The position numbers and the translations under genes were made by a program. The notes below the pieces were generated by a model. The model did not search any database and was not told the origin of the DNA. It was given only the letters and a program-made list of their open reading frames with translations. Below are positions 38,442-48,800 of a stretch of 64,000 nt of DNA, in pieces. The DNA is from Nitrospira defluvii. GTDB taxonomy: Bacteria; Nitrospirota; Nitrospiria; Nitrospirales; Nitrospiraceae. Positions within the stretch are counted from its first letter, which is position 1; each line of letters starts with the position of its first letter. Where the stretch lies: assembly GCF_905220995.1 (NCBI RefSeq), contig NZ_CAJNBJ010000016.1, forward strand, positions 248,001-312,000, written 5' to 3'.

Positions 38442-39557
38442 ATGAGGCGACTCACAGTAAAAGAGGTGCGTACACTGTCGATTTTTTTGCGTGACCTGTA
38501 TCAACTACGTACTCATGACCAGTTTACGACTCACCTCATTTCCGCCCTGCCAACGGTTACGGAAGGCGAGTTCACATCCTACAATGAGTTTGTGGCAGAA
38601 GATCAGACCGTTACTTACAAGTCTGATCAACTCCCTTACTGCCCTGATCCCATACACTATGCTGAAGTACTTCAGCAGAATCTTCATGAACATCGGTTGG
38701 TAAATCACTTCCTTAACACAAAAGAAAAGTCCGCTCACACCTTCTCGGACTTTTCATCTATCCGTCAATTTCGCACCACTGTTCTGTATAATGAATTCTA
38801 CAAGCCCCTCAAAATGTCCTATTTACTGTTCATGGGGCTTAGAGTGAACAAAAGGATGCTATCCATTAGCCGCCATCGCAACGATAAAGAATTTTCTGAT
38901 TCCGCTAAAGCTCTCTTTAATGCGATACATCCCCACATCCAGCAGGCATTGACGAACGCTCTGACTGTCACACAGATGCAGAATGAGTTAGATGTCTTCC
39001 ACAAATCTATAGAGGGCTTAGCTCGGGCCAAGATTTCTGTGACAGAGCGCGGAGGGATTCGCTTTTCGAGCCCCAATGCACGAGCGCTATTAAAAGACTA
39101 TGGCCTTCAGACACAACCCGGTGATCATTGGCTTCCTGTGCGGTTACGTGATTGGGTCGTGTATCATAAGAAATTAATGGAGAGGTCGGACGATGTTCCT
39201 CTGGCTATTCAACCTCTTATTATCGAGGGCGACTCGGGGCATCTTAGTATCCGGCTTATTGCACAAGGACCACACTATGACTTGATACTGGAGGAATACA
39301 GAACGGTGCCTTCACTTGTTGCTCTCAAGGAGTTAGGACTGAGCGTACGTGAATCAGAAATTCTAGGCTGGGTAGCACGAGGGAAAACGAATCCGGAAAT
39401 TGGCTTGATTCTGAATATCAGCCGCCGCACGGTGCACAAACACTTGGAACATATATATGTCAAATTGGGAGCAGAAAACAGGATGGCAGCGGTCGGAATT
39501 GCAGTCAACGCTGTCCGATTCTATTCCTATGAGGATCGACGAGCCGGTGGCGCATGA
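38442..39557 (+). CDS. LuxR-type transcriptional regulator
   Basis: 371 residues; AGGAG ten bases before the ATG. The long N-terminal part (1-290) has no receiver signature or ligand motif I can name; it may be a GAF/PAS-like sensor. The C-terminal LuxR helix-turn-helix is clear at about 305-360: LSVRESEILGWVARGKTNPE followed by IGLILNISRRTVHKHLEHIY. It lacks the usual acyl-homoserine-lactone domain residues as far as I can see. The palindrome upstream and the divergent exported-protein gene suggest a local regulatory pair. Confidence 0.82.
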   Translation: MRRLTVKEVRTLSIFLRDLYQLRTHDQFTTHLISALPTVTEGEFTSYNEFVAEDQTVTYKSDQLPYCPDPIHYAEVLQQNLHEHRLVNHFLNTKEKSAHTFSDFSSIRQFRTTVLYNEFYKPLKMSYLLFMGLRVNKRMLSISRHRNDKEFSDSAKALFNAIHPHIQQALTNALTVTQMQNELDVFHKSIEGLARAKISVTERGGIRFSSPNARALLKDYGLQTQPGDHWLPVRLRDWVVYHKKLMERSDDVPLAIQPLIIEGDSGHLSIRLIAQGPHYDLILEEYRTVPSLVALKELGLSVRESEILGWVARGKTNPEIGLILNISRRTVHKHLEHIYVKLGAENRMAAVGIAVNAVRFYSYEDRRAGGA

Positions 39558-40175
39558 TTTATTAACGTGATTGGGAAAAGGGAATTGTGTGGCTGGTGAA
39601 AGTTGTACCCACGCACACAGTCTGAATAGGCATTCAAAAGGTTTTGGTCTACCTAACGAGATTCACGAAAAAGTGGAAGACGATCTTTTTCGAGCTATAC
39701 GTTTTAGCTTTCACAGCTTGATCCCCCCGCTTTAAAATGGCCGATAAAATTGAGGGTAAACAACGGGTTACTAGCGAGGATCTGTCCGAAGAGTGACATG
39801 TATTTAAATGGGTTACACTTGCCATGTCCTATATAGGACACGCGTCCTTCCATACCTCGCTGCCTCTCCAATCATACGGCTATCTGCACATTTAGCAGTT
39901 TAAAATTAGGAGTATGAGCGGATACTATTTTTATTGTTAATGGAAGGCGGGTTCAGGGCACCAACGGGGTTTTTTGAAAGAGGGACATTCAACCTGGCGC
40001 TCTCAATTAGTGTAACCGTGCTGGCCGCGTAGTGATTAGCGCTATTGATAGGGTAAACGCGGATAGAGATGTTCGTATAATCGATCTCCTCACAGGTGAG
40101 CAGTACGAAGACATTTGAGCGATGGAAGCAATTTCATTAGCTGGAAGTTTATTCGCCACGGTCGTGGTTATAAGC
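39558..40175. other. Noncoding stretch between convergent genes
   Basis: About 620 bases, AT-rich. It contains a perfect palindrome at 39825-39840 (listed separately). A short frame ending near 40118 (VNADRDVRIIDLLTGEQYED) has protein-like composition but no start, and may be the tail of a decayed gene. Confidence 0.4.
39825..39840. repeat. Perfect palindrome TGTCCTATATAGGACA
   Basis: A 16-base perfect palindrome in noncoding DNA. A close relative (GTCC-GATATA-GGAC) lies at 31029-31042 near the left end of element 1, and a half-site TGTCCTAT at 38306-38313. Probably a protein-binding site; no known match. Confidence 0.5.
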
Positions 40176-41870
40176 TTATCCCAACAAACTAGCATTCGTG
40201 TACGATCTCATCTCGAAAGCCAGATCCTCATACTCCTCGAGCCTAAGCGCACGATGTGGTTCGGACATTTCGACGACAGTGCCCCCAAAATCAATGCCAT
40301 AATCATCCACCAAGCCCAAGACTAGCTGTGAGTTAAGGGGCCTCTTTCCCTTGAGGAGTTCGAGCATCCGGCGAATATTATTCTCGTCCTGTTCTTGCTG
40401 ATTTGGTGCATCTATTACGATAGGAAAGTTAGGAGTATTGCCCCTAGATCTCACCAGCTGAAGAATACTTAGGAAATACGCGAGCAGAGCTCGAGGTTGG
40501 TCGCTCCCAGTTTCTTTTATACTCGAATCAATAGCGGCATAGGCTTTTTCCGGCAATGTTCGAACGTTAAGATGCTGCAAATATTGTCGCATCCATGAAC
40601 GATATTCCTGAACTGTAGCCATCCTTCTTTCTTTGTCATCCAACTTCTTAATAATGGCCTGCAATTCCCGCAGTCGTTCATCGATTTGAGCTATCTGATG
40701 CTGCGTATCTTTAAGATCTGACCGCAGCACTGACGATACTTCCTTCTTACCTTCATTTTCGATTAGGGTCTTTAACGTTATCTTTCCCTGCTTCTTGGTT
40801 AAGATGCTGTTTACGCTTGCCAATTCCTTACTAGTCTCAGCAAGAGTTAGCCGATGTTGTTCCAGCTTTTTCATTAGATCGGCATGAGCCTGCGAGAGTT
40901 GCTGTAGTAAGCCTATGCATCTATCCTGATCCTGCGCAATCGCAAATCTATCTGCTAGGGAATTTGAATAGCCAGCACCGCAGGTCGGACAGTCGATATG
41001 ATCTTCGTCCAAATCGGCTGCGTATTCATAGTCGGCATCCAATTCATTCCGCGCCTGGGCCACTATATCTCGTTGGGCCTCTAGTCGGATCCTATCTGAC
41101 TCTAGGTCGATCAATTTACTTTTATACTTTTGCTCTAGCTTACGCAGCGTCTCGCATTTCGAGATGAGGCGGTCGATCTCTCGCTTATAAGATCGGACGT
41201 CAACATCGAAATTCACATTTACCATCCTACTTTCCATAGACCGCATCACTTCACCAAGGATCCGTTCCCGATCCAAAGGCTTTTCTTTTTCAGCTTCTAG
41301 ACTCTTCTTTTGAGAATTGACCACATACCATTTATTTGGGCGGATGCCCGTGTGGTAATAGACCAAGTCTTGGCGCCAGTTCTTAAATTGTTGTAGCTTC
41401 TCAAATGACGCCCAGTTCTTGCTCCAACCGTGATCTTGATCAATGTAGAAAGGAAGAAACATAAATGCCGGTGGCGGGACCTTACTGTCGCCACTTTGCT
41501 CGGTGAGCATCAACTTGAAGTCGAATAACTCAGCAATATGTGGACCCAATTCGTTTGAGATGCTTTGGAATGATCCCAATAATTCGTCGGTATGAGAGAA
41601 CAAGCTAAAATGAGAGCCATAACGATAGAGAGAGTATCGAGTCTCGTTAGTGCGGAAGCGGATAACCGAACTAATATCTGCCTGTTTCCATAATGGGTGG
41701 ACCGTGGCTGGGTTGGCTCCAAATGCCCAAAATATGCTCTTAATTACTGAGGACTTGCCCGTGTCATTCTGCCCCTTTATCAACGTCACGTTTGGGTGGA
41801 ATTTGACTTTCCTCGCTCGCCTTTCCCTGTGTGACAGAAGGATGATCTCGTCCAATCCGAAGCCGTGCAT
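40176..41870 (-). CDS. Rad50/SMC-like ATPase (Lamassu LmuB-like)
   Basis: 564 residues. Walker A GQNDTGKSS at 33-41 is followed by a long coiled-coil (about 185-450) with a central CPTCG (C294, C297), reminiscent of the Rad50 zinc hook. The C-terminal head has a Walker B-like IVIDAPNQQEQDE. Such ATPases bind DNA ends and, in Lamassu-type defence, control an associated nuclease. Its ATG overlaps the stop of the DUF4297 gene (TAATG), so the two are translationally coupled and probably form one complex. It is shorter than bacterial SMC proteins and closest in design to DUF3732/AAA_13-type defence ATPases. Confidence 0.8.
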   Translation of the reverse strand: MHGFGLDEIILLSHRERRARKVKFHPNVTLIKGQNDTGKSSVIKSIFWAFGANPATVHPLWKQADISSVIRFRTNETRYSLYRYGSHFSLFSHTDELLGSFQSISNELGPHIAELFDFKLMLTEQSGDSKVPPPAFMFLPFYIDQDHGWSKNWASFEKLQQFKNWRQDLVYYHTGIRPNKWYVVNSQKKSLEAEKEKPLDRERILGEVMRSMESRMVNVNFDVDVRSYKREIDRLISKCETLRKLEQKYKSKLIDLESDRIRLEAQRDIVAQARNELDADYEYAADLDEDHIDCPTCGAGYSNSLADRFAIAQDQDRCIGLLQQLSQAHADLMKKLEQHRLTLAETSKELASVNSILTKKQGKITLKTLIENEGKKEVSSVLRSDLKDTQHQIAQIDERLRELQAIIKKLDDKERRMATVQEYRSWMRQYLQHLNVRTLPEKAYAAIDSSIKETGSDQPRALLAYFLSILQLVRSRGNTPNFPIVIDAPNQQEQDENNIRRMLELLKGKRPLNSQLVLGLVDDYGIDFGGTVVEMSEPHRALRLEEYEDLAFEMRSYTNASLLG

Positions 41871-42988
41871 TATGTTTTTTCCTCATATTCCTGATGAGCC
41901 GACGAAATGAGCTCATAAGCCTCCAAGATTGTCATGGCCTTAATATAGTCTGCATTGTATGGTGCTTCTAAATAAGATGGTCCTATCTGTGCAATCACTT
42001 TAGAAATAAGGGTCTTTAACTTCATATGTGGCTTCTCATGGGTGAGACGCTTAACGGTGCATACAATCTTCTGCCGCAACCTCAGGAGAACCTCATTCGT
42101 GGGATCCATTCGCTGCACAATATAGGTTTGCCATTCCCTACCTATCGCTCGTATAGCTAAAGGTGAGAGGCTCTCCGCTACCAAAGCCTGGCAAGCTTCT
42201 GCCCACAGATGTACCGGATTAGCTCCGGCGCTTGATTTCTCAAGCATTTCAGCAATGGTGGATCGTGCGATGGATTTTTTTTTCTTTAGGGCCTGCCAAT
42301 CTGTGAATGAGCCTTCACTATCCGTCTTCTTTTTTACTTCATCAAAGAGAACCCGGTAGACGGCCGTCACGGCTCCTTGTCGGCCAGGAAACAACTCTTC
42401 GAGGAACTCAGCGACCTTCCCCTTTGTGTGTGCGCTATGGTCTTGCACGCTGAGAGGAGTAACCTTAAGAAATAATGGAGGGGGTGCGGGAAACTCGCAT
42501 GTCACACCCTTCTCTGTTCCCAATGCAGTATTTATCTTAGTTAATTCGGCTTCAGAAAGTTCACCACACCCGATGGAAGTGCAACTTAGGCTCCCTTTGC
42601 CATTTTTTAACTCGACGTCAAACTGCGCATTAGAGATAAAATGTAGCCCTGATGTGTTCCCAGGAGCCATTAGATAATTCGAATATAGTCTCCCCAGGAT
42701 GGATGTCCCGGTTCCTTTTGACGGCCTGCTTATGAGCTGCTTTGTGTTCCAGTTCTTTCCTGTACTAGTTTTTATTTGACAGAATTCTGCGAACTGGGGA
42801 TCTGTTTCTTTATCAAGGATTACAACATCTTCATGATAGTCGCATAGGATTGAATAGTCCTCTTTACTGCGGTGAAGCTCCAATATTTCGCAGACAACCC
42901 AATCCTTCTGAAAGTCGAACCGGTTGGCAGCGGAAGAACCGCTCGTTTCGCGCGGAGGACGACTAGAAAGGATATGCTTGAGTGACAT
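41870..42988 (-). CDS. DUF4297/Cap4-type nuclease protein (Lamassu LmuA-like)
   Basis: 372 residues. The N-terminal 100 residues fit the Cap4/DUF4297 endonuclease fold (PD-(D/E)XK type): YSILCDYHEDVVILDK with D54, then FAEFCQIKTSTG with Q71 and K73. The rest is helical with no named domain and may contact the ATPase. In known systems the nuclease degrades DNA when its partner senses phage DNA, halting the infected cell. There is no clear ribosome site before the ATG at 42988; it starts 87 bases after the DUF499 gene and may be read from the same message. Confidence 0.75.
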   Translation of the reverse strand: MSLKHILSSRPPRETSGSSAANRFDFQKDWVVCEILELHRSKEDYSILCDYHEDVVILDKETDPQFAEFCQIKTSTGKNWNTKQLISRPSKGTGTSILGRLYSNYLMAPGNTSGLHFISNAQFDVELKNGKGSLSCTSIGCGELSEAELTKINTALGTEKGVTCEFPAPPPLFLKVTPLSVQDHSAHTKGKVAEFLEELFPGRQGAVTAVYRVLFDEVKKKTDSEGSFTDWQALKKKKSIARSTIAEMLEKSSAGANPVHLWAEACQALVAESLSPLAIRAIGREWQTYIVQRMDPTNEVLLRLRQKIVCTVKRLTHEKPHMKLKTLISKVIAQIGPSYLEAPYNADYIKAMTILEAYELISSAHQEYEEKT

Positions 42989-43075
42989 AACAGTTTAAGT
43001 GGATCCTAGACAAAAACGGCGCTGGCCATGGGCGCAAATAGAAATACGACGCTATAGCTTTTTCTTACCAGCATC

Positions 43076-45820
43076 TCAGTCAGCGTCAACCTTGTCTGAC
43101 AAGCCTAATTCGCGAAGAGCGACTTTGGTCTCTTCCACCTTCTGAGTTGGTATGCCGGTGGCTGAGTTGACCTCGACTTTCAGTGTCAGCTTTAAATCCA
43201 TTCCTGCAGCAAACTTTGAAAGCACCTTGGTGTAAAAGTTCATCCATTTTTGTGAAGGGATCTCCCCGCTCCAGGTGATGTTCGATAAAGTTGCGCCAGT
43301 TGAATCTGGGCCGGCTGGTGTTGATCCAGTGATTGACGACAGCCCCGTACTAGGCGCACCAGGAGCGGGTGAAGTTGGAGTGGGAGATGACGGTGCGGTT
43401 TTTCCCGCCTTGTACGCTTCTGCCAATTCCTGTTGGATGACATACATATCGTCGGATATCTCAATATCTTGTGAACCAAGTGATGCTTGCCAATGGAATG
43501 GGAAGTACGATCCGTCGGTCTTCTTTCCCACATACGCAAGCATGCCATTTTCGACCCCTCGAACGATTGTGTCTTTAATCACCTCGCCATTTAAAAGCCT
43601 GGGGAACTGCGGGGAAGCAAAGAAAGCATCGCGAATTGATTTGGTACTCCATTCCTTGAACGCTGGCGACCAATTTCTTGTTAAGAAGTTGGGGCTGACC
43701 CCGTCCGCAATGTCTCCATCCTGTCGAAGCCGTTTAAGGATGAGCGTCACGAGTGTATCTGCCGCACTGGAGTGGACCAATCCAAAGTCTACGGTCTTCC
43801 AATCATTATCTTTCCCCAGGAGCATCACATTCTTGTAGGTGCGCCAAACAGTTTCCTTGATATCGCGCTGAGCTTTCTTGAGGTTCTCAGATAGCTGCCT
43901 GGATTGGCCCTCATCGAGGCGAAGCTCGCTTTGTTCATCCTCCAAATCTTCCCACGCCAGGACTTTCCGAGCATCATCGCGCAGCGCATTTGGGCCTTCC
44001 GGGACCGCCCAGAGTAGGGCACTCTTAAATGTCCGAGATGACGTTCCGTGCTCACGTGTGGCAGTGTCTATGAATGTGCGAGTCCCTTGATCCGAGATGG
44101 CACGATCGGGTGGAAGAACAACTAATGCTAGGACAGCACGATCAGTGATGAGGCTACTCTTGTCTGGAAAGAAGATCCTATCTACCCCGTTTCCCTCGCG
44201 AAAGATCTTCTGCACTTCAGCACGAATGCGATCCTCAACTCTGGACGGTTGGATGCTGGCACGACGGTCAGAGAGGAGCTTGTTCAGGTTCGGTGAGAGA
44301 CTGAATCGGTACCTATTCTTTTCTGCTGAAAGGAAGTAACAGGTATCCGTTAGGGTTTCGAGCGCGGTTTCGATATTGCCAATGTCGAGGTCGGGTTCTG
44401 CCACCGCTAGACGAATTTCTGGCAACGTTGCCTCGGTTTTTGTCTGTCCCCCATTGGACTCGAAAAAAACCACGGTGGAGACCTTTTGGTGCAAACGAGC
44501 CTTGCGAATCGTATCAACCGCCTCCTTGTCGAGTCGAAGAGAGTGGGAGCCCTTAGCTCCACAGATATCCGTCGTTACCGCCCCTTCAAGTTGCGCTCCC
44601 CCCAGTTGTTCAAAGACCGCTGACCGGAACATCGGGTCATCCAATGGCGCAGTGCCCATTCCAATCAGCGGGTCTTTGTGTGCACCCTTGAATCCAGCCT
44701 GATACGCATGAGAAACCCAGAGAGCCAACAGACGAAGAATGCCTCGCGTTTGTTGAAAGCGCGGGAGGGCTTGCCACTTGCGCTCAAAGACCGACAGCAA
44801 TGTGGGGTGAAACGGGTAGGTGTCCGCAAATATCTCCTTTGCTTTATCGACAGGAAACCATTGAGGCACTTGATTGCGATGAGCCAGAACCCATTCAGCA
44901 TATTCTCCGGCTGTTTTACGGCCCTCGTCTGGGATCCCACCCCATTCGAAGAGCCGGCGCCGAATAATCTCAGACGTTTCCGATTCAGCCGACATGATCA
45001 TCGCCTTCCCGAGCCGGTCCAAGAGTTTTTGAAACCGGTCGAAATCGGCCTCATCATCGGGCGTCATTTCGTCTAGAAGTGAAGGAAGAGATACAGCAAG
45101 CACGACTCGATCCTGAGCTCTGGCTTCTTCTGACAGGTTTTGAACAAAAGCATAGAGCTGTGCGGTCAGGCCGCTCTTCCGATTACGACCCATGAAGTTG
45201 AGCAACTCATCGAGCAGGATAAGAGCTGGCCGATCCTTGGGAAGAAACTGCCGAATGACTTCAGCTGATGGTGCAGTTCGTTGTTCGTCATGCTTCGCAA
45301 CAACTGCAAATCCGTCGGTTCCGGCCAGCTGAAACGCAATCTCGCCCCAAGGCGTGTGCCTGACGGGTTCTCCATTCTTGGCCCCACGCCCTGTAATCGC
45401 ATCGAATTCAGTCCCGACAAAAACAGCTACAGCCGCTTCGGGCGCAGTTTTAACTCCCGCTGCCTCAAGAATGCTGGGCACACTTTTCCAAGAAGAGGCT
45501 GCGCGTCCTCCCCTGGCTAGATGGTAGAGCAGTGTGAGCGCATGTGTTTTTCCACCTCCAAATTGTGTTGTGAGGTTATAGACAGGAGATGTCTCAACTT
45601 TAATGCCGGAAAGACGACGAACTACTCCTGCTGCGAGGGTGCCGAGATTCTTGGCAAGAAACGTCCGTTCAAAAAACCGAACAGGATCTTGATAGTCGCC
45701 AGGGGCTCGTCCCTCGCGGACGTGGTCGAGGTGAACGGCAAACTCCGACGCATCAAGCGGACGCCCCTCGCGGAGATCCTCTCGCGGAGTCACGACCTTA
45801 TACCAAGGCTTCAGATACAT
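43076..45820 (-). CDS. DUF499-family ATPase of defence operon
   Basis: 914 residues from the ATG at 45820, which has AGGAGG four bases upstream; the frame stays open further but overlaps the methylase. The DUF499 ATPase signature is present: TTQFGGGKTHALTLLYHLA with the P-loop at about 86-94, and a LILLDELLNFM Walker B near residue 200. Ser/Pro/Thr-rich linker near 835-865 and a small C-terminal domain follow. DUF499 proteins co-occur with DUF1156 methylases and large helicases in defence islands (the helicase-methylase-ATPase arrangement). The protein probably powers or licenses the complex. Confidence 0.85.
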   Translation of the reverse strand: MYLKPWYKVVTPREDLREGRPLDASEFAVHLDHVREGRAPGDYQDPVRFFERTFLAKNLGTLAAGVVRRLSGIKVETSPVYNLTTQFGGGKTHALTLLYHLARGGRAASSWKSVPSILEAAGVKTAPEAAVAVFVGTEFDAITGRGAKNGEPVRHTPWGEIAFQLAGTDGFAVVAKHDEQRTAPSAEVIRQFLPKDRPALILLDELLNFMGRNRKSGLTAQLYAFVQNLSEEARAQDRVVLAVSLPSLLDEMTPDDEADFDRFQKLLDRLGKAMIMSAESETSEIIRRRLFEWGGIPDEGRKTAGEYAEWVLAHRNQVPQWFPVDKAKEIFADTYPFHPTLLSVFERKWQALPRFQQTRGILRLLALWVSHAYQAGFKGAHKDPLIGMGTAPLDDPMFRSAVFEQLGGAQLEGAVTTDICGAKGSHSLRLDKEAVDTIRKARLHQKVSTVVFFESNGGQTKTEATLPEIRLAVAEPDLDIGNIETALETLTDTCYFLSAEKNRYRFSLSPNLNKLLSDRRASIQPSRVEDRIRAEVQKIFREGNGVDRIFFPDKSSLITDRAVLALVVLPPDRAISDQGTRTFIDTATREHGTSSRTFKSALLWAVPEGPNALRDDARKVLAWEDLEDEQSELRLDEGQSRQLSENLKKAQRDIKETVWRTYKNVMLLGKDNDWKTVDFGLVHSSAADTLVTLILKRLRQDGDIADGVSPNFLTRNWSPAFKEWSTKSIRDAFFASPQFPRLLNGEVIKDTIVRGVENGMLAYVGKKTDGSYFPFHWQASLGSQDIEISDDMYVIQQELAEAYKAGKTAPSSPTPTSPAPGAPSTGLSSITGSTPAGPDSTGATLSNITWSGEIPSQKWMNFYTKVLSKFAAGMDLKLTLKVEVNSATGIPTQKVEETKVALRELGLSDKVDAD

Positions 45821-45845
45821 GCGCCCTCCTGTAGAAACTTCCGAC

Positions 45846-48800
45846 TCAAAGGCCCAAGCCTTTCTTTCTGGCCTGAACCCCTTCAACCCAACGACGCTCA
45901 TCAGTACCTGACGGATACAAGGCCGACAAGGCCTGAGCAAGTCTCCAGAACCGCTCATCGCGCCCTACCCCTTCATCGACTAGGAATCGTCGAAGCGCTT
46001 CTCCTCGACCAGCTGCGAACAAGATCATCGCCTGGTGTACTCGGTCGAGGACGGTGTCTCCAACTCTAGGCACGCCCTTCTGACCCCAACCACCGAACTC
46101 TTCAGCCTCCTGCAATTCTGATTCAAAGCCTAGTTTGAGTTGTTTCTGTTTTCTTCCTCTCGCTGTCGATGGCGCTTGAGCTTCTTCCTTCCCAAACAGC
46201 GCGCGCGTCCGCTCCGCAACCGACAAGAGACGGGCTGTATCTCCTTTGATCTCAACGAGAGATGCTAGGTCTTCCAAGTGGGCGCCAAGCCCTTGAGCAA
46301 TCTTCCTGGCTGCGTCATACTCCAAACTGAATCCTGTGACTTTCGCTTTTCGACTTCTCTCTGCTGCTTCGTCGTCATCCTCTCCCTGTTGGGATTCTTC
46401 CAGATCATCAGCCGCCACACCATTTCCTTCACCTGTTCTAAGAGTCCATAGCCACATCGCCGTGAGGCGAGCGTCTTCCTCAAAACCGCTGGCATCAGCG
46501 CCTCGAAACACCAGTGAAAGAGCTTCCTTGGCGACTGCAGCCCAGACCTGTTCGAGATATTCCTTGAGCGTGACAGTCTCGCCACTGGCCTTCTCCACGC
46601 GAGAATAGCGAGAGAAGATTTCCAAGGCTGGTCCGAGGCATGCAAAAATGGCGTCCGCGCCGACGACACCTTCATCAGCCAGACGCGGCATCCATTCATG
46701 GATACGCTTGGGAAGCTCGGTCAACACGTCGCGCCAATCGCCGACTGTGTCTATGCACACCGAGCCGCCGGGATTCTCTCGTGGACGGCAGACGAGATGT
46801 ACGGACGAAGCGAGAGCGGCTGAGTTTCGTGCCCGTAACCGAGCTCCCATTTCTGTATCAATCGGCCACGAAGCTACCGCTATCCAGCCGGAGGATATAA
46901 GTGCTTGGATCATCGTTTCCCAAGCAGCCGTTTCTTTGTGAGCGAAGACAATCACCAAAAGTCCGCTCGGCGCAGCAACCCGGCGACAGTCCCTCAGCGC
47001 CTCAGCCATCAATCGTTCAAAGTACTCTCGCGTTTTAAAAGCATATCTCGGATTCCGTTCTGCAAGTTGCACAATCTCACCCTCTTTCTGAGTTGTGCGA
47101 TCCCGAAAAAGAGTGGGGTGCAGGGAACCAATGCTCCGATTCAACCAGACGTAGAAGAAGTCAGATAAGTCTGCGTAGGGCACCGCATCATAATAAGGAG
47201 GATCTGTCACAACGAGCTGAGCAGAATCATCTGGGTACGGCTGATTTGTGGCTGAAGCCCTTAGAGCAGTTCCCGGCTGCAGACGCGAATTAGTTATATT
47301 GTCTAGAACTCTACTAACCCATTCAATAGCTCCATCCCAGCTACCGGAGCCTGATGCGAATGGGACTACTTCAGCAAAATCCCATTTGATCGGCAAGGAC
47401 TGCCCTTGTGCAAACGTGTGACCGATAAATTCCCCACTTTGGACCCATGTGCATATGGAACTGGAATAGTCAGCTTGGCGATCGACGGCTAGCGCCAGTG
47501 TTGTCGCAACAGCCGTAGCGAATTCGGCGTCCTGGCTTTGAATGTTGGCATAGCACCCACGCACGAGCTTAGTTAAAGTCAATAGGCTGGCGAGCTGACG
47601 AGAGGTAAACATTTGTTCCCAACGATCCACGCCAATCAACTTGATATTAAAAATGCTACGCAAGTATGGAAGTTCCTCGTCGGGCACCGTCGAGGTTCCG
47701 TCCTTCAACATTTGTCGTTTCTGTTCATTTACATAGTCGTGGGATTTTGCGAATGCCTTCGCGTCATGTTCGTTAGGCTCTCGATAGAAACGACCTTTGG
47801 GTGAATTACAATAAACAGCTAAAAGCCGAGCAGTGTTAGCGCCACCTTTTTTTTCGGCAGCCTGCCTTCTGACTCTCGCTCCTGGAACTGTAAATCCACA
47901 GATCGGGCAAGTTGCTGACCCTCGACGCAATGTTCCGTGTTCAAACGAGTCGGGTTTCTCTGCCTTCTTGAGGGTGTAGGTTACAGTTTTGTGCTTTTGT
48001 GAGATTTCAAGGTTGAGGCCAATAGCACCGCTGTCCCGCTTACCAAGCAGGAAGGACCTGACAAGAGGCACTTCCGCACCGCAACCAGGGCCTTCACATT
48101 GGATCGTTCGGGCCCAGATATAGGCAATAGGCGTCGCGCCATCCGCGTCCTTGGGATAGAACTCAGCGAGTTCCTTTTCGGCTTCACACTTAATCCAATC
48201 ACCCCATTTGCGAACTTCATCGGCAAGGCGTTGGCCGTACTTGGGGATGTATTCGAGGATGACTTTGTTGAGCAGGACGGGGATAGGGTTCAGATCGCTA
48301 GCAAAAGCGTCCGCCCCTACGCGCAGGGCTTCGAGGGGAATGGAGCCACCGCCAGCAAAGGGGTCCACCACAAGAGGACGGGTTCTGGGTTCGCCTCCTA
48401 ACGCCTCATGCGCGGCCTGGGTCAAGGCACGGCTGGTCTCTAGATATGCGCGGCCGGTGGAATTGTCCCAGTTGGCGAAATCGGCGATGAAATCGAACAT
48501 CGCACGGCGAAGGATCGTATTATCTTTCAGGAGATTGGGGTCTTTCTGAATTGCTACGAAATGGGGGCCACTTTCTTCTGCGCAGAGCTTGAGGTGGTCC
48601 CTGGCCCAATTCCCCATCAGCTCACGAGCGGAGGCTCTGAATGCCTCGGGACAGAATGGATCAGCAGGGTCAGGCCAGAGCGCCGCACAGATGACGGCTC
48701 TACAAGCAGCCAATGGCCGACGCGCCCACCAAATGTGGAGGGTGGAGATATGCCCATGCCGGATGGACTTTTCCCGGCGCGCGTGAGCGGAGATCCGCTT

